This document shows, one piece after another, positions 35,197 to 44,176 of a DNA stretch of 64,000 nucleotides. This DNA comes from Chryseobacterium paludis (GTDB taxonomy: Bacteria > Bacteroidota > Bacteroidia > Flavobacteriales > Weeksellaceae). A program made the translations under genes and the position numbers. Each line of letters opens with the position of its first letter. The first letter of the stretch is position 1. The notes under the pieces are model-generated. The model was given only the letters and a program-made list of their open reading frames with translations, had not been told where the DNA came from and did no database searches. The stretch is from NCBI RefSeq assembly GCF_025403485.1, contig NZ_CP099966.1:2914001-2978000 (forward strand), read 5' to 3'.

Positions 35197-36423
35197 TTTG
35201 ATTTTTTCTATAATAAGTGCTGAAGATTCTGGTTTATCATCTACAAATTTCCTGGCATTACCTGACATTTCTTCAATTACCTCATCGTTATTAAGAAGAA
35301 AAAGAATAAAATCGGCAGCTAAAGCTTCACTTGAGAAGGCTTTCCCTCCATTTGCAGAAATTAATTCATCTGCTTCAGGGTTTTTCTTGTAATGATCCCC
35401 AAACACGACTGGGACCCCGTACGTTGCTGCTTCAAGAATATTATGTAATCCGGCATCATGAAACCCCCCTCCTACGACTGCAATATCAGCATAGGAATAT
35501 AATTTAGACAGTAAACCAATGCTATCTATAATTAGGAGTTGTTGATTCTTAATTAACGATTGGTCATTAGTTATTTCACTATACAATAAGGAATCTGGAA
35601 AACTTTGTTTTAAATTATGAACTCTTTTTAAATCATGGGGAGCAATAATAATTTTAACACTCCTATTCATCCCCGTAATTAACTCCGCAATTTTTTCTTC
35701 AGCATGCCATGAACTTCCAAAAACAATTGTCTTGTCTTTTCCTTTGAAGTCTTTAATATAATCTACATGATGATCAACGTTTCTCAATTGCTTCACTCTA
35801 TCAAATCGGGTATCACCTGTTATAGAAGATTTTACCAATCCTACATTTTTAGCTAAAGCATACGAAAACCCCGTTTGGTGAAAAAACCAATCGACATTAT
35901 TCTGCAATTGCTTTACAAACCATTTTCCGTAGGATGTAAAGAAAGACTGCCTTTCATAAAACAATGCTGAAATCACAAATACTTTTACATTTCTGCTTTT
36001 CAGCTCTGCAAAGAGATTATACCAATAGTCATATTTTACCGTAAAAAATAGTTTAACATTAAACTGTGAGACAAACTCTTTTATAACTTTCTTTCTATCA
36101 AAGGGTAAATAACAAACAACATCTGCAATATGTTTCTTTTTAACCACGTTTTCATAACCAGAGGGAGAAAAAAAAGTAATCAGAATTTTATGATCTGAAA
36201 ATTCTTCTTTTAATTTTTCTAAAACAGGAAGTCCTTGTTCATATTCCCCTAAACTCGCAGCATGCATCCAAATAACTTTATCGCTTGGAGAAAAGCTGGA
36301 TTTAACAAGTGCTAAAGATTCTTTACGACCTTCAAAACCCTTTTTTGTCTTTTCATTGAACAATGAAAAAAGTCTCATTCCGAAAACGAGTAAATTGACA
36401 AATATGTTATAAATAAAAGACAT
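35188..36423 (-). CDS. waaA: 3-deoxy-D-manno-octulosonic acid transferase
   Basis: WaaA (KdtA) adds Kdo residues to lipid IVA at the inner membrane. The 411-residue GT30 protein has an N-terminal membrane anchor, WMHAASLGEYEQGLPVLEKL (the catalytic Glu region), TFFSPSGYE and, in the C-terminal half, FGSSWHAEEK, APHDLKRV and VVGGGFHDAGLHNILEAATYGVPVVFGDHYKKNPEA. It is the last gene of nlpC-DUF1648-cupin-waaA. Its 3' end overlaps the converging 34570 gene by 9 bases. Confidence 0.96.
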   Translation of the reverse strand: MSFIYNIFVNLLVFGMRLFSLFNEKTKKGFEGRKESLALVKSSFSPSDKVIWMHAASLGEYEQGLPVLEKLKEEFSDHKILITFFSPSGYENVVKKKHIADVVCYLPFDRKKVIKEFVSQFNVKLFFTVKYDYWYNLFAELKSRNVKVFVISALFYERQSFFTSYGKWFVKQLQNNVDWFFHQTGFSYALAKNVGLVKSSITGDTRFDRVKQLRNVDHHVDYIKDFKGKDKTIVFGSSWHAEEKIAELITGMNRSVKIIIAPHDLKRVHNLKQSFPDSLLYSEITNDQSLIKNQQLLIIDSIGLLSKLYSYADIAVVGGGFHDAGLHNILEAATYGVPVVFGDHYKKNPEADELISANGGKAFSSEALAADFILFLLNNDEVIEEMSGNARKFVDDKPESSALIIEKIKSF

Positions 36424-36426
36424 TAG

Positions 36427-36771
36427 TTATTTTTCAATTTCGGTTCTATCATTGTTAGTTGAGGGGTTAGAGATCACTAAGAACTCAAGATCTTTTGTTG
36501 CTTCATTAGCAATATAATGTTGAACTGTAGGTAAGATAGAAATACTTTCTTCTTCTTTTACTAAAACTTTTTCATTGTTGATATAAAACACAGCTTCTCC
36601 TCTTAAAATATAGAAGAACTGACTGGCTACCTTGTGGAAGTGTAATTTTTCAGCACTACCAGGAGGCATTTTTTCTTGCTTTACAGAAAGCCCGGGAGTA
36701 TCTTTCAATACCCAGCTATCACAATTATTTCCCCAGATATAATGTTCGGAATTATCTTTCGAGTTTTTCAT
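36427..36771 (-). CDS. Cupin domain protein
   Basis: A 114-residue single-domain cupin. Motif 1 appears as LHFHKVASQFFYILRGEAVFYI (His/His/Glu-like ligands partly present) and motif 2 as ILPTVQHYIANEA. Such small cupins act as sugar isomerases or metal-dependent oxygenases, or simply bind ligands; no substrate can be inferred. It overlaps the preceding DUF1648 gene by 20 bases and lies 3 bases before waaA, so it is translated within the operon. Confidence 0.85.
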   Translation of the reverse strand: MKNSKDNSEHYIWGNNCDSWVLKDTPGLSVKQEKMPPGSAEKLHFHKVASQFFYILRGEAVFYINNEKVLVKEEESISILPTVQHYIANEATKDLEFLVISNPSTNNDRTEIEK

Positions 36772-37219
36772 TTCTACTTTTTTTGAGCATGATAAATATA
36801 TTAAACCCTAAAGCAATAAACAATAATCCCAGAAACACAAAAATCATATTACTTAATGTCCTGATCTTCTCTTCAGCCACCCACACACTCTCTACAACAG
36901 TATCTCCCATTAATAATAAAAATGGAATTAAGATACTGTAAGCAAATATTTGTATTGATTTCTTGTTACGAAAGCCATCAGGAACATGAACCATCGGAGA
37001 ATTTGGGTTTCTTGTAACTCCGACAAGAATAAGAAAGACAAATGTAGAAATAGAAGGGGCAACCCATATCATTTTTTTATGATCATACCCATTTATATTT
37101 CCCTGAGCATCAAAATGAGTGGGAATAATATCTGGCAGTCCTGCATATTTCATTCCGGTAAAAACCCAAATTGAAATAAGTAAAATAATGCTGACAATTA
37201 ATAAACACTTTGAAATCAT
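36752..37219 (-). CDS. DUF1648 domain membrane protein
   Basis: A 155-residue membrane protein with four hydrophobic segments. The first loop LPDIIPTHFDAQGNINGYDHK is the DUF1648 signature seen in SdpI-like and other small membrane proteins. Function is unknown; SdpI homologs give immunity or sense stress. It lies 12 bases behind the NlpC/P60 gene and overlaps the cupin gene by 20 bases. Confidence 0.85.
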   Translation of the reverse strand: MISKCLLIVSIILLISIWVFTGMKYAGLPDIIPTHFDAQGNINGYDHKKMIWVAPSISTFVFLILVGVTRNPNSPMVHVPDGFRNKKSIQIFAYSILIPFLLLMGDTVVESVWVAEEKIRTLSNMIFVFLGLLFIALGFNIFIMLKKSRNEKLER

Positions 37220-37231
37220 TTCCTTTACTTA

Positions 37232-37948
37232 CTAAAGAACACTTTTTATGACCCTCAATTTGTGGGTATGTTTATTCATTTCTTTATTAAAAATCCCTGT
37301 AGAATCCAGGATATCAATTCTTACTTTTCCTGAAGCGTGAATAATTTTCTGATTCTCCAGCATAATTCCAACATGGATAATTTTTCCTTCGGGGTTTTCA
37401 AAAAAGGCTAAGTCTCCCGGCTGACTTTCTTCAACGAACGTTAGCGGTTCTCCTACTTCCGCCTGTTGATAAGTATCTCTAGGAAGTTTTATATCGTGAA
37501 TCTTATAAACCAATTGGGTAAAACCAGAACAATCTACTGCAAAGAAACTCTTTCCGCCCCATAAGTAAGGAACATTAATGAATTCTCTTGCTGTTAATGC
37601 AATACTTTCACGAATGTCATGACTTCTTCGGGATGCTACTGCAGAAAATTCAACTTCTGAACCCATGGAAAGTAATGTTTTCCCATCATTCATTAACACT
37701 GAAGCAAAGTCCTCAGTAATTAAAGTTACCTTTCTTTTAGCAAGCTCTTCGTCTGAAACAGATCTTATTTGTTTAGTATCCATCCATCCTTCATACCCAT
37801 CATAGTGCATCTTTATTTTGGTCCAGTTTTTATCTACTTCCAAAATATCAGCACTTTCACCAAACAATATCTCTGTAACAATTTCTGCTTTATCCGAGTT
37901 TTCTGCACGAACAGGAGCTACAGTAACAATACAAATTCCTTTACTCAT
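37232..37948 (-). CDS. NlpC/P60 family peptidase with SH3 domain
   Basis: A 238-residue C40 peptidase. The N-terminal bacterial SH3 region (residues about 8-65, ending YEGWMDTKQIR) is followed by the NlpC/P60 domain with catalytic Cys in FFAVDCSGFTQLVYK, His in GKIIHVGIML and a polar third residue near IIHASG. Members cut gamma-D-Glu-diamino acid bonds in peptidoglycan fragments. No signal peptide is visible, which suggests a cytoplasmic role in recycling muropeptides (like YkfC) or a missed leader. It is first in its operon. Confidence 0.92.
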   Translation of the reverse strand: MSKGICIVTVAPVRAENSDKAEIVTEILFGESADILEVDKNWTKIKMHYDGYEGWMDTKQIRSVSDEELAKRKVTLITEDFASVLMNDGKTLLSMGSEVEFSAVASRRSHDIRESIALTAREFINVPYLWGGKSFFAVDCSGFTQLVYKIHDIKLPRDTYQQAEVGEPLTFVEESQPGDLAFFENPEGKIIHVGIMLENQKIIHASGKVRIDILDSTGIFNKEMNKHTHKLRVIKSVL

Positions 37949-38014
37949 TAAGTTTATATTAAAAGATTGAATGATTCAAAGATTAAAGAATTAGATTCTC
38001 CAAAACCCTTGAAT

Positions 38015-38662
38015 TTATTTTCTTCTCAGAAAATTTACGCCATCACGCAAAGGTAAAATAAGATTTTCAAAATCTTCATCTTTTGCAATCAAATCATTAA
38101 GTTCCTTAATTACCTGTGTTGATCTTTGTTTTGGATTCTCTTCCAATACTTTTCCGTACCAAAGAACATTGTCAAATAATATTACAGAACCAGATTTTGT
38201 ATGCGGTTTAATTAATCTAAAATATTCAGCATAATTATCTTTATCCGCATCAATGAAAACCAAATCAAAAACTTCTTCAGTTTCTTTTAAAAAATCTTTG
38301 GCATCCTGAAGTCTAAAATATATCTGCTCTGAATATTCACTTTCTGAAAAATATTTCTGGGGAAGATAAGCAAGATCTTCATTCACATCTAAAGTCGTAA
38401 TTTTTCCATCTTTAGACAAGCCTGTAGCTAAGCAAAGGGTTGCATAACCTGTAAAAGTTCCTATTTCAAGAACATTTTTAGGCTGCATCATTTTGGAAAT
38501 AATAGTCAAAAGCCTTCCCTGCTGATAGCCGGAGATCATGTGAGGCTGCGTTGTTTTCTGGAAAGTTTCTCTCCTTAATTTTTTTAGAATTTCAGGTTCT
38601 GAAGAAGCATGTGCTTCCAAATATCTGTCCATTTCAGGGTTCTTTTCTTCAAAAAAACTCAT
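38015..38662 (-). CDS. O-methyltransferase (class I SAM-dependent)
   Basis: A 215-residue enzyme of the catechol-O-methyltransferase-like family 3. The SAM site is NVLEIGTFTGYATLCLATGL with TTLDVNEDL, and the metal/substrate motif is DLVFIDADKDNYAEYF with LFDNVLWYGKV. Family members methylate catechols and caffeoyl-type phenols using Mg2+. The bacterial substrate is unknown. It has its own promoter (TAAATTTG, 38682-38689) and length is typical. Confidence 0.92.
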   Translation of the reverse strand: MSFFEEKNPEMDRYLEAHASSEPEILKKLRRETFQKTTQPHMISGYQQGRLLTIISKMMQPKNVLEIGTFTGYATLCLATGLSKDGKITTLDVNEDLAYLPQKYFSESEYSEQIYFRLQDAKDFLKETEEVFDLVFIDADKDNYAEYFRLIKPHTKSGSVILFDNVLWYGKVLEENPKQRSTQVIKELNDLIAKDEDFENLILPLRDGVNFLRRK

Positions 38663-38681
38663 GTTACCAATTTTTGTTATT

Positions 38682-38689
38682 CAAATTTA
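38682..38689 (-). promoter_or_regulatory. Promoter of the O-methyltransferase gene
   Basis: TAAATTTG on the minus strand, 20 bases before the ATG. Confidence 0.5.
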
Positions 38690-38742
38690 GCTAAATAAAA
38701 GAAAAAAATACCTCAATCCGCAACAAAAGATATGATAAAAAT

Positions 38743-38809
38743 AGGGAAACCCTCATTATAAATACCGTAAAAACCCGGATGGTTTCGCCGACAATACATG
38801 GTATCTTTG
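38743..38809 (+). promoter_or_regulatory. Promoter with two small palindromes
   Basis: TATCTTTG (38802-38809) is preceded by AAACC-CGGAT-GGTTT (38771-38785) and AGGG-AAA-CCCT (38743-38753). The first palindrome would lie near -35. The segment is G+C-richer than its surroundings and looks like regulator binding sites for the small gene at 38849. Confidence 0.45.
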
Positions 38810-38848
38810 CTAAGCGATAACGACACCAAATATTATATTATATATACC

Positions 38849-38998
38849 ATGGAAACAGAAGTAAGTAAAGTTAAACAAAAGAGAAGAGTTACAGGATCTC
38901 TCGAAAATGTATCTTCTTCTGGAGAAAAGACACGCAAATTATCCGATTCATTTTTTAAGCGAATTATTTCATTATTGAAAAGAGAAGAACTAGTTTGA
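38849..38998 (+). CDS. Small basic protein, unknown
   Basis: A 49-residue protein with a basic, Ser-rich first half (VSKVKQKRRVTGSLENVSSS) and an amphipathic, basic end (SFFKRIISLLKREELV) that could touch a membrane or nucleic acid. I do not recognise it. I prefer ATG 38849 because an earlier ATG at 38798 lies upstream of the promoter element. A good promoter, palindromes and a terminator around it suggest a real, regulated gene. Confidence 0.6.
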   Translation: METEVSKVKQKRRVTGSLENVSSSGEKTRKLSDSFFKRIISLLKREELV

Positions 38999-39005
38999 TT
39001 AAAAG

Positions 39006-39038
39006 AATAAATCCCGAATTTCTTCGGGATTTATTTAT
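39006..39038. terminator. Terminator between the small gene and ompA
   Basis: A 12-bp stem AATAAATCCCGA / TCGGGATTTATT (39006-39017 with 39024-39035), A+T-rich on both sides. It can serve both converging genes. Confidence 0.8.
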
Positions 39039-39054
39039 TATTATAGTTTTTGAA

Positions 39055-39888
39055 TTATTTCTTAGGCGTAATATCCATTAGTTTCATAAACTCATCAAGT
39101 TTAGGCATAATGATAATTTCTGTTCTTCTGTTTTCAGCTCTTCCGGAAACGCTCATATTTGTTGCCTTAGGATTGTATTCTGAACGTCCTCCCGCAGTAA
39201 TTCTTGAAGGATCAACACCAAACTGAGTTTGTAGTATTTTAGCAACAGCAGTACCTCTCAATGCAGAAAGATCCCAGTTATCTCTTGGTAAATTCGCTGA
39301 ACTTAAAGGAGCATTATCTGTGTTACCTTCGATCAATACAGAATATTTATCGTAATCGTTGATTACTTTCGCTACTTTACCTAACACCTCCTGAGCTGCA
39401 GGCAAGATATTGTAATCTCCAGTTTTATATAACATTTTATCAGATAGAGAAATCATAACTACTCCTTTCAATACTTTTATCTGAACATCTTCATCCGTCA
39501 CATTATCCAATGATCTTTTCAGTTTATTAGACAATGCTAAGTTCAAGCTATCGTTTTTAGCATTATTTGAAATCAATTGCTTGATATAAGAGTTGGAAGC
39601 ATTAATCTCACCTACCAATTTATCAATATTCGCAGAACTTTTTCCTGTATTAGACAAACAGGCATCTAAAGATGACTTTAAAGCATCATGCTGACTTTTC
39701 AGTAAATTATTCTCACCTGATAACGCAGAATTCTGAGACTTCAGATCCTGGATCTCTCTTTGTCTTTCTCCGATGTTTTCAATACATTGCTTATAGTTAG
39801 AACTTAATGCATCATACTGCTTTTTGCTGACACAAGATGTCATTCCCAACGCCATTGCAGAAACTGCTAAAATTTTTAATATCTTCAT
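39055..39888 (-). CDS. OmpA family lipoprotein
   Basis: A 277-residue envelope protein: signal peptide with lipobox MTSC (Cys19), a coiled coil at about residues 30-85 (EIQDLKSQNSALSGENNLLKS...), then an OmpA-like peptidoglycan-binding domain at about 150-265 (YSVLIEGNTDNAPL, DLSALRGTAVAKIL, RITAGGRSEYNPKATN, RAENRRTEIIIMP) with the Asp and Arg that hold diaminopimelate. It anchors the outer membrane to the wall. It has its own promoter, TAACTTTG at 39911-39918. Confidence 0.93.
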   Translation of the reverse strand: MKILKILAVSAMALGMTSCVSKKQYDALSSNYKQCIENIGERQREIQDLKSQNSALSGENNLLKSQHDALKSSLDACLSNTGKSSANIDKLVGEINASNSYIKQLISNNAKNDSLNLALSNKLKRSLDNVTDEDVQIKVLKGVVMISLSDKMLYKTGDYNILPAAQEVLGKVAKVINDYDKYSVLIEGNTDNAPLSSANLPRDNWDLSALRGTAVAKILQTQFGVDPSRITAGGRSEYNPKATNMSVSGRAENRRTEIIIMPKLDEFMKLMDITPKK

Positions 39889-39910
39889 AAATAATCTTTT
39901 TTAGACGAAT

Positions 39911-39951
39911 CAAAGTTAGAAAATTCAATTGAATTATATGAATTATCTTTG
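39911..39951. promoter_or_regulatory. Divergent promoters of ompA-like gene and tilS
   Basis: TAACTTTG on the minus strand (39911-39918) serves the OmpA gene. TATCTTTG on the plus strand (39944-39951) serves tilS and ends 23 bases before its ATG. Confidence 0.55.
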
Positions 39952-39974
39952 CACAAAAGAAATTCTCAACATGC

Positions 39975-41285
39975 ATGTTGAAAAAATTAAGTATTAAAGA
40001 TCAGCTAGAAAATCTCGTTAACCTACCAGAAAAATACACCTACCTTTTAGCGGTAAGTGGTGGTGCTGATTCTATGGTTCTAGTGTCACTTTTCCACAAC
40101 TTGGGGCTCGACTTTGAGGTCGCCCATATTAACTATAAACTTCGGGGTGAGGATTCTGATTTGGATCAAAAAGTTGTACAAGATTTTTGTGAGAAAAATC
40201 ATATTAAATTTCATTTGTATGAAGTTTCAGAGAAAGATAACAAACCAGAAAATTCTATTCAACTTTGGGCCAGAGAAATCAGATATCATTTTTTTAAACT
40301 AATTCAGGAAAAAGAAAATCTAGACTTTCTCGTAACAGCACATCATTTAAATGATCAGCTGGAAACCTTCATTATCAATCTTTCAAAAGCATCCGGAATT
40401 ACTGGGTTGAGTGGAATTCCTGCAAACGACAATAAAATACTGCGACCACTCTTAAGCTTTTCCAAACAAGAGATCTATGCTTTTGCAAAAGATAATAATA
40501 TTCAATACAGAGAAGATGCTTCCAATAAAAAAAGTGATTATCTAAGAAATAAGATCAGAAATGAAATTGTTCCGAAACTTATGGAAACAAATGATCATTT
40601 TTTAGAAAATTTCAAGAAAACATCTTCTTATTTAAATCAAACTAAAGATTTTGTTCAGAAACAAATTCAGGAAATTGAAAATAACCTTTTAATATTTAAC
40701 AAAGACCATAAAATACTATCAAAAGAAAAGCTAAATCAGGAAAGTGATTTTGTAAAGTTTGAGATTCTGAAGAAATATGGCTTTAATCAGGAAGAGGAAA
40801 TTAAAAAAATTTTTAATGCCGAAACCGGAAGTTCTTTTTTTTCCAGTAATTACCAGTTGATTGTCAATAGGAATGAATTAATTATTATTAATCAAACCGA
40901 TGAAAAAGAAAATGAAGAGGAAATTATTCTGATGGAAAAATTCAATTCCAATACAACAGATATTAACATAGATCTTAACGACTTTATCCCTCCAGGTACT
41001 GATATTGAAAAAAGTTTCCGATGGTGTTTTGATGCAGAACAGATCGAGTTTCCATTAGTTTTGCGAAAAAAACAGGAAGGCGATTTATTTTATCCATTAT
41101 ACTTTTCGGGAAAAAAGAAAGTTTCCAAGTTTTTTAAGGATGAAAAATTATCTATTTTAGCGAAGCAAAAAATTTGGGTATTAGCAGACGGCAATAAAAA
41201 TGTATTAGGCGTTATTCCTTACAGACAAGACAGACGATTTGTATGTACTGAAAAAACAAAATATACCCTCAACCTTTTTAACTAA
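39975..41285 (+). CDS. tilS: tRNA(Ile)-lysidine synthetase
   Basis: TilS converts C34 of tRNA-Ile2 to lysidine, so that it reads AUA. The 436-residue protein has the PP-loop ATPase motif LLAVSGGADSMVLVSLF (residues about 22-38), a TilS central region and a C-terminal substrate-binding domain (FPLVLRKKQEGDLFYPL, GKKKVSKFFKDEKLS). ATG 39975 follows family alignment; an ATG at 39971 is out of frame. dsbD follows after 8 bases, so the two are probably cotranscribed. Confidence 0.95.
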   Translation: MLKKLSIKDQLENLVNLPEKYTYLLAVSGGADSMVLVSLFHNLGLDFEVAHINYKLRGEDSDLDQKVVQDFCEKNHIKFHLYEVSEKDNKPENSIQLWAREIRYHFFKLIQEKENLDFLVTAHHLNDQLETFIINLSKASGITGLSGIPANDNKILRPLLSFSKQEIYAFAKDNNIQYREDASNKKSDYLRNKIRNEIVPKLMETNDHFLENFKKTSSYLNQTKDFVQKQIQEIENNLLIFNKDHKILSKEKLNQESDFVKFEILKKYGFNQEEEIKKIFNAETGSSFFSSNYQLIVNRNELIIINQTDEKENEEEIILMEKFNSNTTDINIDLNDFIPPGTDIEKSFRWCFDAEQIEFPLVLRKKQEGDLFYPLYFSGKKKVSKFFKDEKLSILAKQKIWVLADGNKNVLGVIPYRQDRRFVCTEKTKYTLNLFN

Positions 41286-41293
41286 AAGTAAAA

Positions 41294-43369
41294 ATGAAAA
41301 GTAAATTTAAAGCATGGCTGTTATTAGCTTTGGTATTCTTATTTTCAGGACTCAACGCACAGATCAAAAATCCTGTAAAATTTAAATTCACAGTCAATGA
41401 TCTAGGAAATAATCAATATGAAGCAGTACTGAATGCTACTATGGAAAGCGGCTGGCATATTTACTCCAGAGACATTCCTGAGGATACAGGAATTCCTACG
41501 GAGTATAAAGTTTCGGGGAAAAACATAGAATTGATTGGAAAATTTCAAGAGGTTGGAAAAAAGCACGAGGAATTTTCAGAGGCTTTTGGTGGTACCATTG
41601 TTTTTTATTCAAACTCTGCAGGTTTTAAACAAAAATTCAAACTTAAAGATCCTACAAAACCAGCTGACGTAACTTCAGAGATCACCTATCAAACTTGTGA
41701 TGATAGAGTCTGTCTTGCTCCCAATACATTAGAATTTAATCAAAAAGTAACCCCAAAAGGAGTTACTGAAGAAGTAATTCCTGAAACCACCACAGAAGCT
41801 GCAAAAGATTCTGCGAAAACAGCAGTAACGGTTGTAGAAAATCCTGCAAAGGGTGATGTTACTGTTACAGAAGCATCACATTTAGACCCTAAACAATTAA
41901 AAATAGAAACACTAGATTTCAAAAAACCTTTAACTGATTGTGGCACTAAATCTTCAAAGGTTGACGAAAACTATTGGACTTATCTGTTTTTAGGGTTTAT
42001 TGGGGGCTTAATCGCCTTGTTAACACCATGTGTTTTCCCAATGATTCCTTTAACGGTTTCCTTCTTTACAAAGGGAAACAAGAACAAAGCAAAAGGTAAA
42101 AGAGATGCCCTTATTTATGGATTTTTTATTTTATTAATATTTGTTCTGTTAAGTCTTCCTTTCCATTTAATTAATGGAATCGCTGGAAATATTTTCAATG
42201 AAATTTCTACGAGCGTTTGGCTAAATGTAGCCTTCTTCATTATATTTATTTTCTTCGCAGGAAGTTTCTTTGGATATTATGACATTACATTACCAAGCTC
42301 AATAGCCAACAAATCTTCTAAAGCTGAAGAAGCAGGAGGAATTATCGGAATCTTCTTCATGGCTTTAACACTGGTTATCGTTTCATTCTCTTGTACAGGA
42401 CCAATTTTAGGAAGTTTATTAGGAAGTGCTGTTACAGGTTCTACGAATGTACCCATGTTATTAACTTTTGCACTAGCAGGATTTGGATTAGCTTGGGCAA
42501 TTATTTTTGGACTTTTAGCATTATTCCCACAAGCATTACAAAGCCTTCCAAAATCAGGAGGCTGGATGAATACAGTAAAGGTCTTTTTAGGTTTCGTAGA
42601 ATTAGCTTTAGCTTTAAAATTCTTATCCAAAGCAGATTTGGTTTCTAAAACATTCTTCCTAAAAAGAGAATTATTTATCGTTATCTGGATTATCATTACT
42701 ATAGGTCTTACTCTATATTTATTTGGACTGATCAGATTCCCTCACGATGACAAAAAACCTAAGATCTCTATTACAAGAAAAATATTGGGAGCACTAGGTG
42801 TTGGATTTGTCATCTATTTAATTCAAGGGTTAATTCCTTCAGAACGTCCAAAGCTTCAATTATTGAGTGGAATCTTGCCACCATTGAATGTTAGTTATTT
42901 CCATGATGAAAAAGATGGAATTCTGGGAATGCATCCTGAACATGATTTCTTTAGTGCTATTGAGTTAGCGAAAAAAGAAAATAAGCCAATTCTAATTGAC
43001 TTTACCGGTTATGGTTGTGAAAACTGTAGAAAGATGGAAGAATTTGTTTGGAGCGAACCAGACATTTTGCCAATCCTTCAAAATGATGTTGTTCTTGCCT
43101 CTCTTTATGTAGACGACAAGGAAGAGCTTCCGGAAGATCAAAAAACTAAAATTGATCTTGGAGAAGGGCAAATAAAAAAAGTAAAAACAATTGGTGACCG
43201 ATGGAGTTTGTTCCAACAAGTGAATTTTAATAATAACTCACAACCACATTACGTATTGGTTACACCAGACGGAAAAGTAATCAATTCACCCGTATCCGGC
43301 TACATGCCAAAAGAGGATTTCAAAAAATTCCTTGAATGCGGAGTTAATTATTACAAACAGAATAAATAG
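41294..43369 (+). CDS. dsbD: Thiol:disulfide interchange protein DsbD
   Basis: DsbD carries electrons from cytoplasmic thioredoxin across the inner membrane to reduce periplasmic disulfides. The 691-residue protein has a signal peptide (ending GLNAQ), an N-terminal DsbD-alpha domain (MESGWHIYSRDIPEDTGIPTEY, CDDRVCLAP), eight membrane segments with the redox Cys in LLTPCVFPMIPLTV and SFSCTGPILG, and a C-terminal thioredoxin domain with active site GCENCRKMEEFVW. All key Cys are present. It follows tilS by 8 bases and ends at a terminator. Confidence 0.95.
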   Translation: MKSKFKAWLLLALVFLFSGLNAQIKNPVKFKFTVNDLGNNQYEAVLNATMESGWHIYSRDIPEDTGIPTEYKVSGKNIELIGKFQEVGKKHEEFSEAFGGTIVFYSNSAGFKQKFKLKDPTKPADVTSEITYQTCDDRVCLAPNTLEFNQKVTPKGVTEEVIPETTTEAAKDSAKTAVTVVENPAKGDVTVTEASHLDPKQLKIETLDFKKPLTDCGTKSSKVDENYWTYLFLGFIGGLIALLTPCVFPMIPLTVSFFTKGNKNKAKGKRDALIYGFFILLIFVLLSLPFHLINGIAGNIFNEISTSVWLNVAFFIIFIFFAGSFFGYYDITLPSSIANKSSKAEEAGGIIGIFFMALTLVIVSFSCTGPILGSLLGSAVTGSTNVPMLLTFALAGFGLAWAIIFGLLALFPQALQSLPKSGGWMNTVKVFLGFVELALALKFLSKADLVSKTFFLKRELFIVIWIIITIGLTLYLFGLIRFPHDDKKPKISITRKILGALGVGFVIYLIQGLIPSERPKLQLLSGILPPLNVSYFHDEKDGILGMHPEHDFFSAIELAKKENKPILIDFTGYGCENCRKMEEFVWSEPDILPILQNDVVLASLYVDDKEELPEDQKTKIDLGEGQIKKVKTIGDRWSLFQQVNFNNNSQPHYVLVTPDGKVINSPVSGYMPKEDFKKFLECGVNYYKQNK

Positions 43370-43390
43370 TTTTAAACTTAAAATAATGCA

Positions 43391-43421
43391 GCCTTACCAA
43401 TCTCTTTGGTAAGGCTTTTTT
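43391..43421 (+). terminator. Terminator of tilS-dsbD
   Basis: A 10-bp stem GCCTTACCAA / TTGGTAAGGC (43391-43400 with 43406-43415) followed by a T run. Confidence 0.9.
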
Positions 43422-43581
43422 AATGCATTGATTTTAACAACATTTAAGTATAAATATTCAATAAAACAATTAAATTATTATCACTTTACTTAATTAGGTA
43501 TAAACTTTGCATAGATTTCCTCAAATAAAGAAAAACACTTCATTCTTTATTAAAAACCGTTTAACATTTAAAAATTGTATT

Positions 43582-44109
43582 ATGGCTGAAGTTATCGCAC
43601 AAGAAAAATCAGGAAGCAAGCAACGGAAAAAATTAATCCGTATTGACATGACTCCAATGGTAGATTTAGGTTTTTTATTAATTACCTTTTTTATGTTCAC
43701 TACCAATTTTACGAAACCGAATGTAATGGATCTGGGATTGCCTGCAAAGGATCACACTCCCAACCCTATACCTCCACCAATAGATATTGACACCCAAAAT
43801 CAAATAACATTTATTATCGGGAAAGATAACAGAGTGTTTTACCACCAAGAGGCAAAAGAAGATTTAAACACCAACAATTTAAAGGAGACAAACTTCAGTG
43901 GAGTAAATATCTCAAAAGTAATTTCAGAAGCTTATAAAAAAGCTCCTAAAAAAGAAATCTTTACTATCATTGTAAAACCTACAGACGATTCCAATTATAA
44001 GAACTTTGTAGATATGTTAGACAATATTGCTATTTCTAAAAAGGAACGATACGGCGTTACAGATATCAAGCCTTGGGAGAAAAAAGTCTACGAAGAATTA
44101 ACAAAATAA
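43582..44109 (+). CDS. Orphan ExbD-type biopolymer transport protein
   Basis: A 175-residue ExbD with membrane helix IDMTPMVDLGFLLITFFMF containing the conserved Asp and a periplasmic domain. It closely parallels the second ExbD of the tonB operon (27865-28437) over its whole length, but no ExbB or TonB gene is adjacent, so it probably joins the main complex as an alternative subunit. ATG 43582 is chosen by alignment (MAEV.. in both). A near-consensus AAACTTTG lies at 43502-43509. A terminator follows. Confidence 0.9.
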   Translation: MAEVIAQEKSGSKQRKKLIRIDMTPMVDLGFLLITFFMFTTNFTKPNVMDLGLPAKDHTPNPIPPPIDIDTQNQITFIIGKDNRVFYHQEAKEDLNTNNLKETNFSGVNISKVISEAYKKAPKKEIFTIIVKPTDDSNYKNFVDMLDNIAISKKERYGVTDIKPWEKKVYEELTK

Positions 44110-44114
44110 AAAAG

Positions 44115-44146
44115 AAAAAGAGCATTTTATGAATGCTCTTTTTTAT
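44115..44146 (+). terminator. Terminator of the orphan exbD
   Basis: A 12-bp stem AAAAAGAGCATT / AATGCTCTTTTT (44115-44126 with 44132-44143), loop TTATG. Confidence 0.88.
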
Positions 44147-44176
44147 TTACTTTTGAGTGTATAATTATATTCTTTG

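Noticed and set aside
38798..38848. ATG 38798 as the start of the small gene
   Set aside because: It lies upstream of, and overlapping, the TATCTTTG promoter element, so it would not be transcribed from it.
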